Source: an uncultured Chitinophagaceae bacterium (lineage in GTDB: Bacteria > Bacteroidota > Bacteroidia > Chitinophagales > Chitinophagaceae). From it: a DNA stretch of 35,217 bases. The DNA lies in NCBI GenBank assembly GCA_903883945.1, contig CAISCV010000204.1:1-35217 (forward strand), written 5' to 3'. Made by a program: the position numbers and the translations under genes. Within the stretch, counting starts at the first letter, position 1; every line of letters starts with the position of its first letter. This document shows, piece after piece, positions 1-8,464 of this stretch. A model generated the notes under the pieces. The model was not told the DNA's origin and made no database searches. It worked only from the letters and a program-made list of their open reading frames with translations.

Positions 1-143
1 GGTGGCACTGCCAAAAAGCAATAACTGGATGCGGAATAAGTCCCACAGGGTAGTTTTTGGGGTGATAGATTGGCGAAGCCCATCACCCTAAAAACTATTA
101 TGCCGAACAGTTTTGTTTTTTAATAGGCAGTTCTTCTGCCACC
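1..143. ncRNA. Candidate structured RNA or folded DNA element at the left edge
   Basis: No convincing ORF covers this stretch, but it holds nested complementary segments. GGTGGCA (1-7) pairs with TGCCACC (137-143), and CTGCC (8-12) with GGCAG (126-130). Inside lies a long hairpin: TAGTTTTT (51-58) with AAAAACTA (90-97), and GGGTGAT (60-66) with ATCACCC (82-88), around a 15-nt loop. A T-rich tract follows at about 153-175. Closed long-range pairing around a strong internal hairpin suggests a structured transcript or a processed DNA site of the mobile element. I do not recognise a named RNA family. The window starts at base 1 of the outer stem, so the element may continue to the left. Confidence 0.3.
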
Positions 144-1035
144 TAGCTTTGCTGCTTTTTTTTCTTTTCTTTTAAAAGAAGCCCTATCTTACCCCTAGCC
201 CCTGAAGGGGAATTAAGAAGACCTCACCCCAACCCCTCTCCAAAAAAGAGGGGCAAGAAAAAAGGAAAAGAGAATACCGCCTCTTCTTTCTTCTGTCTTA
301 GGTAAAAACAGCCTTGAGCCAAAAAAGGCAGTTGAGCCGAGGTGGCAAACTTGTCCACCGAAGGCGAAGCGTGCCGAAATAAAGCCGATGGAGTGAGTAA
401 CGGAAGATGGCGGCGTGCGCTTGCTAAGGGGGTGACCCGAAAGCACGGAGTGCGTGGGGCAGCACCGTATCACGCAAGGGTTTGGCGTACCTTTTTGCTT
501 CTTTTCTTCCTTGCAAAAAGTATGACAAACCCGAAGCCGAAGCAAGCCGAAAGGCACGCAAAAATTATGGGCAGCGGGTGGGCTATGGTGTGCTGAAATA
601 CTGACTGACGCAACGAAACGAACGTTGTTGAGAGACGGAACGAAGTGGAGGAAAGAAGCACGGAAGTGATAGTGAAGGATGGAGGTATAAAGCTGACCAT
701 AGAACACAGGTAGCTGCCTGAACGTAGGTTGTGGTGAACTGCAAGAAGTGTGACAGCCTTTTTTGACCCGAAGGGCAAGGTAGTGGGGGCAAAAACAACA
801 AAGTATTACTATAGACAATTTTGCCCCTACTGCCTTGGGCTGGCGGACTGCTTGCTGAACCCGACCGAAGAGAAACCTATTTACCTAAGTTACTCTGACT
901 ACAGAATGGAATGGAGTGGGCAGGAACAGCAATGTGGCTCGCCACACCTATAGTTGTTAGTGATTAGTTATTAGTGGTCAGTAAAAGATTGAAAGAGAAA
1001 TGACCTGATTTAAGCAAAGCTATTTGTAGGCATAA
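144..1035. other. Non-coding stretch, patchy GC-rich composition
   Basis: About 890 bp without a believable gene. The centre (about 330-960) is noticeably richer in GC than the neighbouring AT-rich defence genes. Short open frames occur on both strands, but their peptides are low in complexity or rich in Cys/Pro/Phe/Ser and show no domain. A small hairpin GGTGG/CCACC lies at about 341-359. At about 955-985 there is a run of near-repeated TTAGTGATTAG/TTATTAGTG words. The region resembles non-coding backbone between modules of a mobile element. Confidence 0.4.
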
Positions 1036-2082
1036 TTAAACCAACTGTTCTTCTAGTAAACTCTTCCAAATAAAAAATCCTTTTTGGTCATCAAGATAAT
1101 CATGCAGAATGCGGGTGAAATTTGACGGAATATTTTCAAGAAATACTTGTCTCCCCTTATCCCTAATAATATTTAGGTGTTGGTCTATTTCTTTAAGATT
1201 ATTTGGCAAATCCTTTACATCGTTATTAAAATGCCATAAGTAAGTAGCTTCTTCTGTATCTAACGTTTCTAGAATAACATGAAATTGTTTCATTCCCTCC
1301 AAAAGAAAAACAAAAGAAAATGGGCTAAGTACAAACCTAAGTTTAAGTATATGTCTCAAATGATTATCCGCTAAATATTGTATTTGCTTTGTATGCTTGT
1401 ATTGTTTGCGTTTTAAAATGTCTTCAAGTAATTCCTCTGTGTTATCGTAAAGTGCATGGTTTTCGTGCATCTGTTTTATTTCACTAATACTTTGAACTGT
1501 ATTTTTGGAAATAGTATTCCCAAGTACATTTTTTGCAATAAACTGAAATCGTATTCCCTCAATTAGCTCATTATTAATTTTATCGAAGTCAGCAGAAGAT
1601 GCCAGTTGTGCAACTAACAAATTATCTTCATATTCCAAATGGATGTTTACATTTAGGCTCTTTGCTTTTAAAGCTTTACCAAAATATGGTTTCAGTACTT
1701 CTAATTCTGGTCTTATTTCATTATTATTGACAACAAAAGTTAGTGTGTTATTTATTTCGGATAGATTGTATTGAAAAGAAATAACTCCATAGCCAAACTC
1801 TAACTGCTCAATCTGAATCTTTACTATTTTTTCGATGGTAGTAATTTTCTTTTCAGTAATGGGTTCTTCTTGTGGATCGTCAAACAACGTAGCTTCTTTT
1901 ACTAGTTTGCGATAGTATGTATTGCGTTTAAGAAAAAGCTTATTTAGGTAATCAATATTGCCATCCCTATAATCATAAATAGTTGGGGCAATTTCTGAAC
2001 GTTGTACCCTACCAATATATTGAATTAGTTTGCCCTCAAATGAGAATGGATAAACTAGAAAAAGGCAGGAAGCATTCTGCAA
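1036..2082 (-). pseudogene. TOTE-type protein, C-terminal fragment (helicase motifs V-VI and tail)
   Basis: Third piece of a broken TOTE-type primase-helicase gene. Coding sequence in the same frame continues upstream through 2083-2223 to a TAA at 2224-2226. The readable protein there has the SF2 motif V segment TGQFFGEGTD, followed in this piece by motif VI QYIGRVQR. The first ATG (2082) therefore falls between helicase motifs V and VI and is not a natural start. After an IYDYRDGN segment the last 250 or so residues form a tail with no motif I recognise; in this family a nuclease or accessory domain may occur there. The end at 1036 is a normal TAA. Alone this piece has no ATP-binding site. 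Confidence 0.7.
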
Positions 2083-2223
2083 ATCTGTACCCTCTCCAAA
2101 GAATTGCCCTGTTGTAATTACGGCCTGATAATTTCCTTGATTAAGTAATTTCCATTTGATAGAGCGGTTACTTTCAGAATCTTCACCACTTAGTGTAACT
2201 ACTTCAAAACTTTGCTTTAGGTA

Positions 2224-3444
2224 TTAGTGAAGCGAATCAATATGTTCTTTTCTTTCGGTTATAATGACAACCTTATTTCCCTTATTTAGCTCTATAATTA
2301 TATCCTGTAAAATGAGTTTGTTTCGTGCGGAGTCGTGTATTAATATTTTGGAAAGTATTTCAAATTTATCTGTCTTACTATTAAATGGCACATCTAATTG
2401 TGTATTTCTAATTATTATTTTCGGTTGTTTTAGTTTACTAATGTCTTGTGTTTTTATGTCAGTAATTACTTCGCCTAAATGAATGAAAATTAGTTTACCC
2501 TCATTGTATTTCCTAAAAGATGTGGCTGTTAGCCCGTATAAATAAAAGCTGTTAAGTTTGGAAATAGTTGTTCGGAACGTTTGTGCAGGGATGTGATGGC
2601 ATTCGTCGATTATTATTATTCCAAAAGCATTGAGAATATCCTTGCCTTCGCTTTTTTCTACTTCTACTGACAGACTTTGTATGGTGGCGATTGTGATTTT
2701 CTTTCCAATTTTGGTTTTCCCTGAAGTGATTTTTCCAATTTCATTTTTAGGGATGCCCAAAAAAGTTTCAATTCGTTCAATCCATTGGTTTAACAAATGA
2801 TTTCTATGAACGACTATTAAGGCTGGCTGCTGCTTATCAGCTATTATTTTTAATGCCACTACAGTTTTACCAGAGCCTGGGGGTGCTACAATTACACCGA
2901 AATTCTTTTTCTTAGTTGTGTCAACTGCAATCACCTGATGCTCTCTAAGTTGTGACTGAAATGAAAAAAGAATATCTGGATGCAGCTTTCTTGCATCCCT
3001 AAACTCATATTCGATTTTATTTTCTATGCAAAAGCGTAATAGTTTACCCAAAAACCCTTTAGGCAGAATGACTTTATTTGCCTCTTCTTCAATAAACTTA
3101 AAGTATCTATCTGAACCATAAGTATTCCTGCCGCTACTCTTTTTTACAAAATATTCTGTGTTTGCGAAATTTAATTCTTCTTTTAAAAAATTAATTAAAG
3201 CTAATGGGAGGACATTACGGGTTAGTACTATGGCATGATTAAGGGTGATAACTAGCCCTAATGTTTCTGAAATTGGTGGTTTGCCAACGTTTTGTTGCGA
3301 TTTATTAAATAGCTCATCAAGTTGATGTACTGATACCTTTTGAATAGTGTTTAGAAATTGCCATTGATTTTCATAAGGCTTTAATGTATCTGCATCTATA
3401 AAACAACTATTCCCTTGTTCTAAAGTATGTTTATACAAGGGCAA
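2224..3444 (-). pseudogene. TOTE-type protein, middle fragment (SF2 helicase core)
   Basis: Second piece of the same broken gene. It carries the N-terminal half of a superfamily II DEAD/DEAH helicase: Walker A APPGSGKT (about residues 187-194 of this fragment), the DECH box at about 280-283 in IIIDECHHIPAQ, and motif III GLTATS. It starts only by courtesy of a TTG at 3444. The 13 codons from 3445 to 3483 are open in the same frame and read as coherent protein (GLGNLIALPL), linking it to the primase fragment. It ends at TAA 2224-2226 inside the segment IDSLH-stop-YLKQSFEVV, after which the frame continues undisturbed into motif V. A functional helicase would need read-through of this stop. Confidence 0.75.
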
Positions 3445-3483
3445 AGCAATTAAATTGCCTAGCCCCTTTCCTGAAAGAAAGTC

Positions 3484-4014
3484 TTAATTTGGAAATAATC
3501 TGTCAAAGCTAGATACTTTATCAAACTGAGAAATAATATTGATTTCTTGTAGAATGTGAATAAGGATACTTCGGTTTTTTATTGCAGGGTATGGCTGCTC
3601 AAAAAATATCCAAACATGTCCACCTTTACCAGAACGAGATCGTTCTAAATATGCTGGAATATTTTTTTCTTTACAGGCATTTAATAAAAGCCTGCACTCC
3701 TCTACCCAATTTTCTTTGTCAAAATCTGCTGCGATAAACCATGATGTATTGTCTGATAATAATGGATATATGCCAATTAAATGCCCTCCGTTTAAATGTT
3801 TTGAGATTTGTTCTTCTGTTAATTTTAGGTATGTCTTTTCAGAATAATTTTGAAAAGTGCCACCATTCATTTTATGGACCCGAAGCCTATATGGGTCAAA
3901 GAAATAAGCAGGCATATATCCGCTTTTATTTTCTTTTTCCCATCTAGTGGCAAAAACATCTTCACGGCCTCGGAAGAGTGATTGAAATGTTTGTATTTGT
4001 TCTTTTGTAATCAT
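3484..4014 (-). pseudogene. TOTE-type protein, N-terminal archaeo-eukaryotic primase domain
   Basis: First piece of the broken gene, with a plausible native ATG at 4014, 19 bp after the stop of the AbiEii-like gene. It is an archaeo-eukaryotic primase (AEP) domain of the kind fused to helicases in TOTE conflict systems. The metal-binding DxD is visible in AADFDK (D97 and D99), the SxH-like motif in SGKGGHVWIFF (H133), and a third acidic motif in SSFDRLFPN (D171). The frame stops at TAA 3484-3486 right after LFPN. Related primases continue with a Gln here, and the following codons read DFLSGKGLGNLIALPL, so this looks like CAA changed to TAA. The primase motifs are all present, so a truncated primase could in principle still be made, but the whole gene (1036-4014) is best called a pseudogene. 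Confidence 0.75.
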
Positions 4015-4033
4015 TTATACTTTGGATAAAATA

Positions 4034-5014
4034 CTATTTTTCAATTGTCCATTTAATGTTATCTAACCTATTACCTATCTTTTTCAAGGTAGCTATCAAT
4101 TCTATTTCACTAGGTAGTTCTCCCAATACAAGGTCTTTAAAAGTTGTATTATAGGTGTTTCTGATTCTGTTCCAAGTATCTTCTGGTTGGCTGAAAATAA
4201 TTGAAGTTTTTGGGTGGTTATTGAGCCAATCGTTATTGTTTTTAAAGCTTATCCAATCGTCTGAGCCTACTTTACAAAGTAACTCGCTAAAAGCTATACT
4301 ATCTAAAAAGTGGTTAACCTCTTCATTTTTTAGCATCATGTGTATATCATAAATGTGTCGAATTTTATTTGCTAGATCTTCGTAGGGAGTAACAGTTTGT
4401 GAGAACCGTACAAGACTCATTACTTTTTCAGCTAAAGTTCTTTCTTTACTTAAAACACGTACTTCAAATTTTTGTAATCTATATTTCTCTATCAACGACA
4501 ATTGGTTTGTAGCCACCATCATATCGTATATGTAGCTTGAAACTTGAGACGATATTGATGGTTCGGAACTACCTAACCAAGTTGCTTCTATAATTATTTG
4601 CTCCCTTACCTGACCAAACGAATCGTTGAAATTTTGTTTGGTATAAGTGTGGGCTGTTTTTCTAATCATCCCAAGCTTATTTGTAATACCGAGTATTTCG
4701 ATTTCGGGGAGAATTGTATTTACTGCATCAGTTATGTCCTTTAGTTTATTTTTTAATTTATTGTTGGACTCGCCCAATTTTTTAATGACTACAATATCTA
4801 CATCTTCTGAGAACCTCTCTATTAACTTGTGGCATTTAGATAAGGCTGTACCTCCTTTGAAAATGGCTTCATTTGCGATTGGCGAATGATAGATTGTGTA
4901 TAATGCAACCGTCACCCAATAGTCCTTTTCAACATATATTTCTGGTATGTTTAATTGTTGTGCTGTCGCAATAACCGCATCTTGGAAAAGTGATTTGTTT
5001 TCGTGTAGAATCAT
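4034..5014 (-). CDS. abiEii: Nucleotidyltransferase, AbiEii/AbiGii toxin family
   Basis: A 326-residue protein of the AbiEii/AbiGii family, the toxin part of AbiE-type (type IV) toxin-antitoxin and abortive-infection modules. The signature nucleotidyltransferase segment is clear: FKGGTALSK (residues 52-60) followed by RFSEDVDIVV (67-76), preceded by the family's EKDYW segment (29-33). A later block ERTLAEKVMSL fits the conserved Lys region. Characterised relatives transfer nucleotides to tRNA acceptor ends and so block growth. It starts 2 bp after the stop of the DUF6088/AbiEi-like gene, so the two form one operon, and the broken TOTE gene follows after 19 bp. The length is normal and no damage is seen. 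Family confidence is high; the exact target is unknown. Confidence 0.9.
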   Translation of the reverse strand: MILHENKSLFQDAVIATAQQLNIPEIYVEKDYWVTVALYTIYHSPIANEAIFKGGTALSKCHKLIERFSEDVDIVVIKKLGESNNKLKNKLKDITDAVNTILPEIEILGITNKLGMIRKTAHTYTKQNFNDSFGQVREQIIIEATWLGSSEPSISSQVSSYIYDMMVATNQLSLIEKYRLQKFEVRVLSKERTLAEKVMSLVRFSQTVTPYEDLANKIRHIYDIHMMLKNEEVNHFLDSIAFSELLCKVGSDDWISFKNNNDWLNNHPKTSIIFSQPEDTWNRIRNTYNTTFKDLVLGELPSEIELIATLKKIGNRLDNIKWTIEK

Positions 5015-5016
5015 GA

Positions 5017-5742
5017 TTATTTGATATTCCAGTTATTGATTGTAGCCAATTGCGACTGTGCTATTCCAAATTCGAATGTTGACAGTGGGTTAATGCTTTT
5101 TTTCAGTACTGCAAGATTCCTGTCTGGATTTATCTTGGTTAGTAAAGCCCCTAAAAATGCCCTAACTCTTGGTGGGTATCGCAATGCTAATTTGATAGTG
5201 TATTCCAACTCTTTTGCTGTTAACGATTCTAGCTTTTGAAGCATGAAGTTTATTGTTTGATCTGCGTCTGCATCTGGTATTGTTTTAAAGTCTTTTAAAA
5301 CGTCTAATAACTCCAATAGGTAATAATTATTGTCTGCTACATCTGAATAGCTTTTTACCGAAGTGACTTTAATATTTCCAATTTTTGTTGCAATTCTTCT
5401 ATCGCGACTAGCGATTTTAATGTTTTTAGGAACCTGAGTGGTTAACCCAAACTTATTGAATAATGCTGTACCGGTGATATAGGCGACACGTTTTTTTTGC
5501 TCAAACAGGTATGGTTTTAATAATTCTTCTTCTTTGGGTTTTAGGTTGCCAAAAACAGTTTGTTTGGGTTTATAAAATAAACCTGTTGATGCTCTATTTA
5601 TGATTCCCTTTTTAATGAGCCTTTCGATTGCTTTTGTAGCTGCAGGATATTCTGATTCTTGAATATTAAATTCCTGATAGCCGAATGTACTACCATCGGG
5701 CAATTGTGCTATTGTGTTATCTATTTTTTTTGTAACCTTCAT
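5017..5742 (-). CDS. abiEi: DUF6088 / AbiEi-type antitoxin
   Basis: A 241-residue DUF6088/AbiEi-like protein. The N-terminal part (about residues 1-70) is a winged helix ending in the typical ASTGLFYKPKQ segment. The rest is the family's C-terminal domain with TGTALFNKFGLTTQVP. In AbiE systems this protein is the antitoxin: it binds the promoter, represses its own operon and neutralises the AbiEii enzyme without a stable complex. It is followed directly by the toxin gene. The ATG at 5742 sits just behind a near-ideal Bacteroidota promoter and a 14-bp palindrome, which supports this start and autoregulation. No lesions are seen. Confidence 0.85.
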   Translation of the reverse strand: MKVTKKIDNTIAQLPDGSTFGYQEFNIQESEYPAATKAIERLIKKGIINRASTGLFYKPKQTVFGNLKPKEEELLKPYLFEQKKRVAYITGTALFNKFGLTTQVPKNIKIASRDRRIATKIGNIKVTSVKSYSDVADNNYYLLELLDVLKDFKTIPDADADQTINFMLQKLESLTAKELEYTIKLALRYPPRVRAFLGALLTKINPDRNLAVLKKSINPLSTFEFGIAQSQLATINNWNIK

Positions 5743-5743
5743 T

Positions 5744-5792
5744 TAATGCGAGCATTATCCGACAAAGGTAAATAAAAACGAGCATTTGTCAA
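5744..5792 (-). promoter_or_regulatory. Promoter and candidate AbiEi operators upstream of the AbiE pair
   Basis: On the minus strand a TACCTTTG -7 box (5763-5770) matches the Bacteroidota TAnnTTTG consensus, with TTGAC (5788-5792) at a suitable distance upstream. The perfect palindrome TAATGC-GA-GCATTA lies at 5744-5757 between the -7 box and the start codon. Its core CGAGCATT recurs at 5779-5786, 30 bp (about three helical turns) from the first copy at 5749-5756. Two sites flanking the -7 box fit autorepression by the AbiEi-like protein, as known for AbiE systems. Binding here is inferred. Confidence 0.55.
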
Positions 5793-5840
5793 GTAAACGG
5801 TGCATAATACTTGATATTTTAGTATTGAATGCCAAGATAA

Positions 5841-7904
5841 TTATAGAAACCAAAGGTTGTTTTTACCGAAGTCTGGAAGGTGTTCATTTTCGAAGTGAGG
5901 GAATATTTGTGCAACCATTTCGGGATATTTTGTAGTTACGGGTAGGTTTTGTTGACTGATGCTTTTCCAATACATACGGCTGAACTGGTACACTTGGTCT
6001 ATTAATTCCCTTATAACTGATGCATCTAGTACTAACTCTTCTTTTGTGGCTTTGATGGTTAACTTGATAGGGAAATGATAGTCTTTTGCATTTAGTTTAG
6101 CATCCTCGAAGTAGCGTGTATTGTTGAAAAGTAAAAAGGCATTGTAACCAACTTTGACATAACTACCACTTTGTGGCATCTTGCCATCACTATTGATATC
6201 GAAGCCTATTAATTCTTTGCTTTCTGTTTTATTAATGGTTACGACTATTACAGGCAAATCTCTTTGCCCTAGATTGTCTAGCATATTCAAGATGGGCTGT
6301 AACTCTTTTCTATCTGAGATCTCTTTATAGAAATGTATGATTACCCTAGTAGCATTCGTATTTTTTTCGATGAACTTTTCTACTGCATTTCTAATGGATC
6401 CTGCTAACATTTCGGGTTCATCGTCACGGAAACAATCGAAGTTTTCAAAGATGCCTTCATTACTGAAACAGAATGCACTGCCTAAAAATCGATGCTTTGC
6501 TCCTTTAGGCTTGAATGCCCCAACCCCAATTATTATTTCGTTTGCCTTGGAACGTGATAAACGCCAAGGAATACCTCCAATTTTGGCTAATAATGCTACA
6601 TAAATATTGGGGATGAAATAATAAAATGCGTCTTCGTTGAGGTGTTCTTTAAATAATACCTGTGATGAAATGCCTTTGTATAAAAGCAATTCTTTGATTT
6701 TGTAGTATGCTAGATGCTGTGGGTGTTCTGTTTCTGATTTTGAGATAGGACTTATGTATATGGCTACAAACCTTGCACTGGTATCGTTGAATTGTTTTAA
6801 TTGTTCTGCTACTTCTTCGTAAATAGTGTCGTTGTTATGAAAGACTATTCTTTTATCCTTATCTATGCTTAGGGGTTGATTGATATAGTTCTGCAGGTTG
6901 GAAACATGTTTATCGACATTATATACTTGCTTGTGCCAACCATTGATAAAGAAATCGTACAAGGTGTTTTTTATAAACTCACCATCGGAAGCGTTGTAAA
7001 TGAAGAATAGCTTAACATGGCTTTCTGTAAATGCCTTTAAGGGTTTATGCCTGTAGATACCTGAGCCTGGGTTTACATCCGTTTTACCGCCTTTGAACTC
7101 TAGTAGATTAGAATTGGGATTTGTTTTGAAGACTTTTTCTAGTGGTACTTGATAAAAGCTATTTGTAGTAAGGGTAAATATTTTTTTGAATGCTGCTGTG
7201 TTTATATAGGAATTAAAAAATGCTTGCTGATGCCTAAGATAAACAGGATACCTATTTTCTCTCTTGAGTTCTTCCTTTTCTGTTACAAATTCTTTTTTGA
7301 GGGTATTGCTGAGTATTGGGAAAAGGGTTTCTTGATTTTGTCTTAGTTCTTCGGGCATCCTGTCGTATTTGTACACCGTGCCATTACAGTTTATCTGGTT
7401 GTATTTTGTGGTATCGAAGTCGGCAATTTCTGCTATGCTTTTGTGTAGAATTTTTGAAGTGCCATTGTAAGCCAAAACAAATTCGTAATTGTGGTAGGAT
7501 ACTTGGCTATATTGTACTTTGAGGGTGAAATTGTGGTAAAGTTGATAGATTTTGTGTTTGTGGTTTGGGTCTTTGAACCAAACTTCTATGTCGTCTATGT
7601 AGTTTGGAAATACTATTGCGCCTTCTATATTTTTGAAATAATTGAACACTATATGGCGTAAATAGTGGAGGGAGAAGTTTATTGCATTTGCAAACTCTAC
7701 TTCTGTGGTTAAGGCATCTTCTCGTGCTAGTTTGAAATCGGTATAGAAGTTTTTATGTGTGGGGTCTCTTCCTTCGGGGAAGGTGGACATTATCTTTTCC
7801 CAATAAATGGGAGCGAACCCAACTTGTTTTTCGCTATAGAATGAGAATGTACCACTGGTGGCTACTGGTGAAAACTGGATGACATTTAACTGAATTTGTT
7901 GCAA
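5841..7904 (-). CDS. Prokaryotic Argonaute, long type with inactive PIWI site
   Basis: A 687-residue Argonaute. The MID domain is recognisable at about 390-450: YYKIKELLLYKGISSQVLF, then ALLAKIGGIPWRL, which supply the Tyr/Lys-Gln-Lys set that holds a guide 5' phosphate. The PIWI domain fills about 455-687 and ends in the typical LPVTTKYPEMV and a C-terminal FGKNNLWFL. The catalytic tetrad is broken. The first Asp position reads IIIGVGAF (Gly462), and the second, normally HRDG-like, reads IIHFYKE (Tyr526). It therefore should bind guide and target but not cut. The N-terminal 380 residues would be N, linker and PAZ-like regions and contain no Sir2, TIR or nuclease motif. The start appears to be TTG at 7904: no ATG occurs before about residue 39 and an in-frame stop lies just upstream. 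Inactive long pAgos (long-B type) normally sit in an operon with an effector; none is adjacent here. Confidence 0.88.
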   Translation of the reverse strand: MQQIQLNVIQFSPVATSGTFSFYSEKQVGFAPIYWEKIMSTFPEGRDPTHKNFYTDFKLAREDALTTEVEFANAINFSLHYLRHIVFNYFKNIEGAIVFPNYIDDIEVWFKDPNHKHKIYQLYHNFTLKVQYSQVSYHNYEFVLAYNGTSKILHKSIAEIADFDTTKYNQINCNGTVYKYDRMPEELRQNQETLFPILSNTLKKEFVTEKEELKRENRYPVYLRHQQAFFNSYINTAAFKKIFTLTTNSFYQVPLEKVFKTNPNSNLLEFKGGKTDVNPGSGIYRHKPLKAFTESHVKLFFIYNASDGEFIKNTLYDFFINGWHKQVYNVDKHVSNLQNYINQPLSIDKDKRIVFHNNDTIYEEVAEQLKQFNDTSARFVAIYISPISKSETEHPQHLAYYKIKELLLYKGISSQVLFKEHLNEDAFYYFIPNIYVALLAKIGGIPWRLSRSKANEIIIGVGAFKPKGAKHRFLGSAFCFSNEGIFENFDCFRDDEPEMLAGSIRNAVEKFIEKNTNATRVIIHFYKEISDRKELQPILNMLDNLGQRDLPVIVVTINKTESKELIGFDINSDGKMPQSGSYVKVGYNAFLLFNNTRYFEDAKLNAKDYHFPIKLTIKATKEELVLDASVIRELIDQVYQFSRMYWKSISQQNLPVTTKYPEMVAQIFPHFENEHLPDFGKNNLWFL

Positions 7905-7961
7905 AGTTTGTTTTTAATAGTTCGAAATGCACAAATTAGTTTGGAAACCACTAGGGCAAGA

Positions 7962-8066
7962 TTAAACCTTGATGATAAATTCTTCATTTTCATCCCAAGT
8001 TATATTAGGATGAAAGAGTACAAATGTAGTTTCTTTTACAACGATGGGACTTATTAATGTTAATAG
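7962..8066 (-). pseudogene. Short C-terminal gene remnant upstream of the Argonaute
   Basis: An open minus-strand frame of 34 codons without a normal start reads as protein-like sequence (for example VVKETTFVLFHPN and ITWDENEEFIIKV) and ends in TAA at 7962-7964. It is bounded upstream by an in-frame TAG (8067-8069). The composition is that of a folded protein's C-terminus, so I read it as the tail of a gene lost when the island was rearranged. The family is not recognised, and chance cannot be excluded at this length. Confidence 0.25.
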
Positions 8067-8161
8067 CTAAAAAGTTGCATTCTAAGGAGTAAAATTAGGT
8101 TAACACTTTGGAGCTAAAGAGACAAAATAAAAGCCTGACTTTGAGGATATTATTTATTTCC

Positions 8162-8460
8162 TGTCGCAATAAGTACAATTAACTTACAAATTGTTCATTA
8201 TTGCGACATTGCGACGCTATTTTTTGTCGCAATAATGACAAACTGCTTGTAAATACGAAGAAATTGCGACATAAAGAGTAATTCTTTTGTCGCAATAAAT
8301 ATATTTGGTGTATGAATAGTAGTAATCTAAATCAATATTTGTCGCAATAGGGTCGTCTTATTTCAAAATAATAAATTTTGCGACATCGCGACGCTATTTT
8401 TTGTCGCAATAATGATACTTCGTTTCTAAAGTTGCAAAAATACAGACATTAGTTGCGACT
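8162..8460. repeat. Ordered array of inverted TGTCGCAA / TTGCGACA repeats
   Basis: Five TGTCGCAA words (starting 8162, 8225, 8288, 8340, 8402) alternate with three TTGCGACA words (8201, 8264, 8378). Part-copies lie at 8209 and 8453. Forward words are spaced 63, 63, 52 and 62 bp apart. They define hairpins with two alternating loop sizes. Three have 16-nt loops: 8196-8237 with a 13-bp stem, 8263-8296, and 8378-8409. Others have loops of about 25-30 nt: 8162-8208 with an 11-bp stem, and 8340-8385. The segments 8201-8238 and 8378-8415 are 38 bp long and differ at one base. The array starts right behind the deaminase-fusion stop and lies about 260 bp upstream of the Argonaute start. It could act as terminator, operator, structured RNA or replication-type iteron. 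Confidence 0.75.
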
Positions 8461-8464
8461 CGAC

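Noticed and set aside
213-818. 201-residue minus-strand ORF and overlapping ORFs at the left edge
   Set aside because: Compositionally odd peptides without any domain, with several frames open at once over a GC-rich non-coding patch.
1036-4014. Recoded genetic code with TAA read as Gln
   Set aside because: Intact genes in the same window end normally at TAA and TAG (for example the integrase, pruA and uppP), so general recoding is excluded. Local read-through remains only a possibility.
5841-7904. PIWI-RE or short Argonaute with separate APAZ partner
   Set aside because: The protein has a full-length N-terminal half, and no Sir2/TIR/DREN-APAZ gene or DinG-type helicase is adjacent. A long inactive type fits better.
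8162-8460. CRISPR array
   Set aside because: Repeats are only 8-13 bp, occur in alternating orientation and enclose two loop-length classes, two loops being near-identical. No cas gene is present in the window.
8162-8460. Type III toxin-antitoxin RNA (ToxI-like) array
   Set aside because: No ToxN-like gene follows, and the words are inverted rather than direct repeats.
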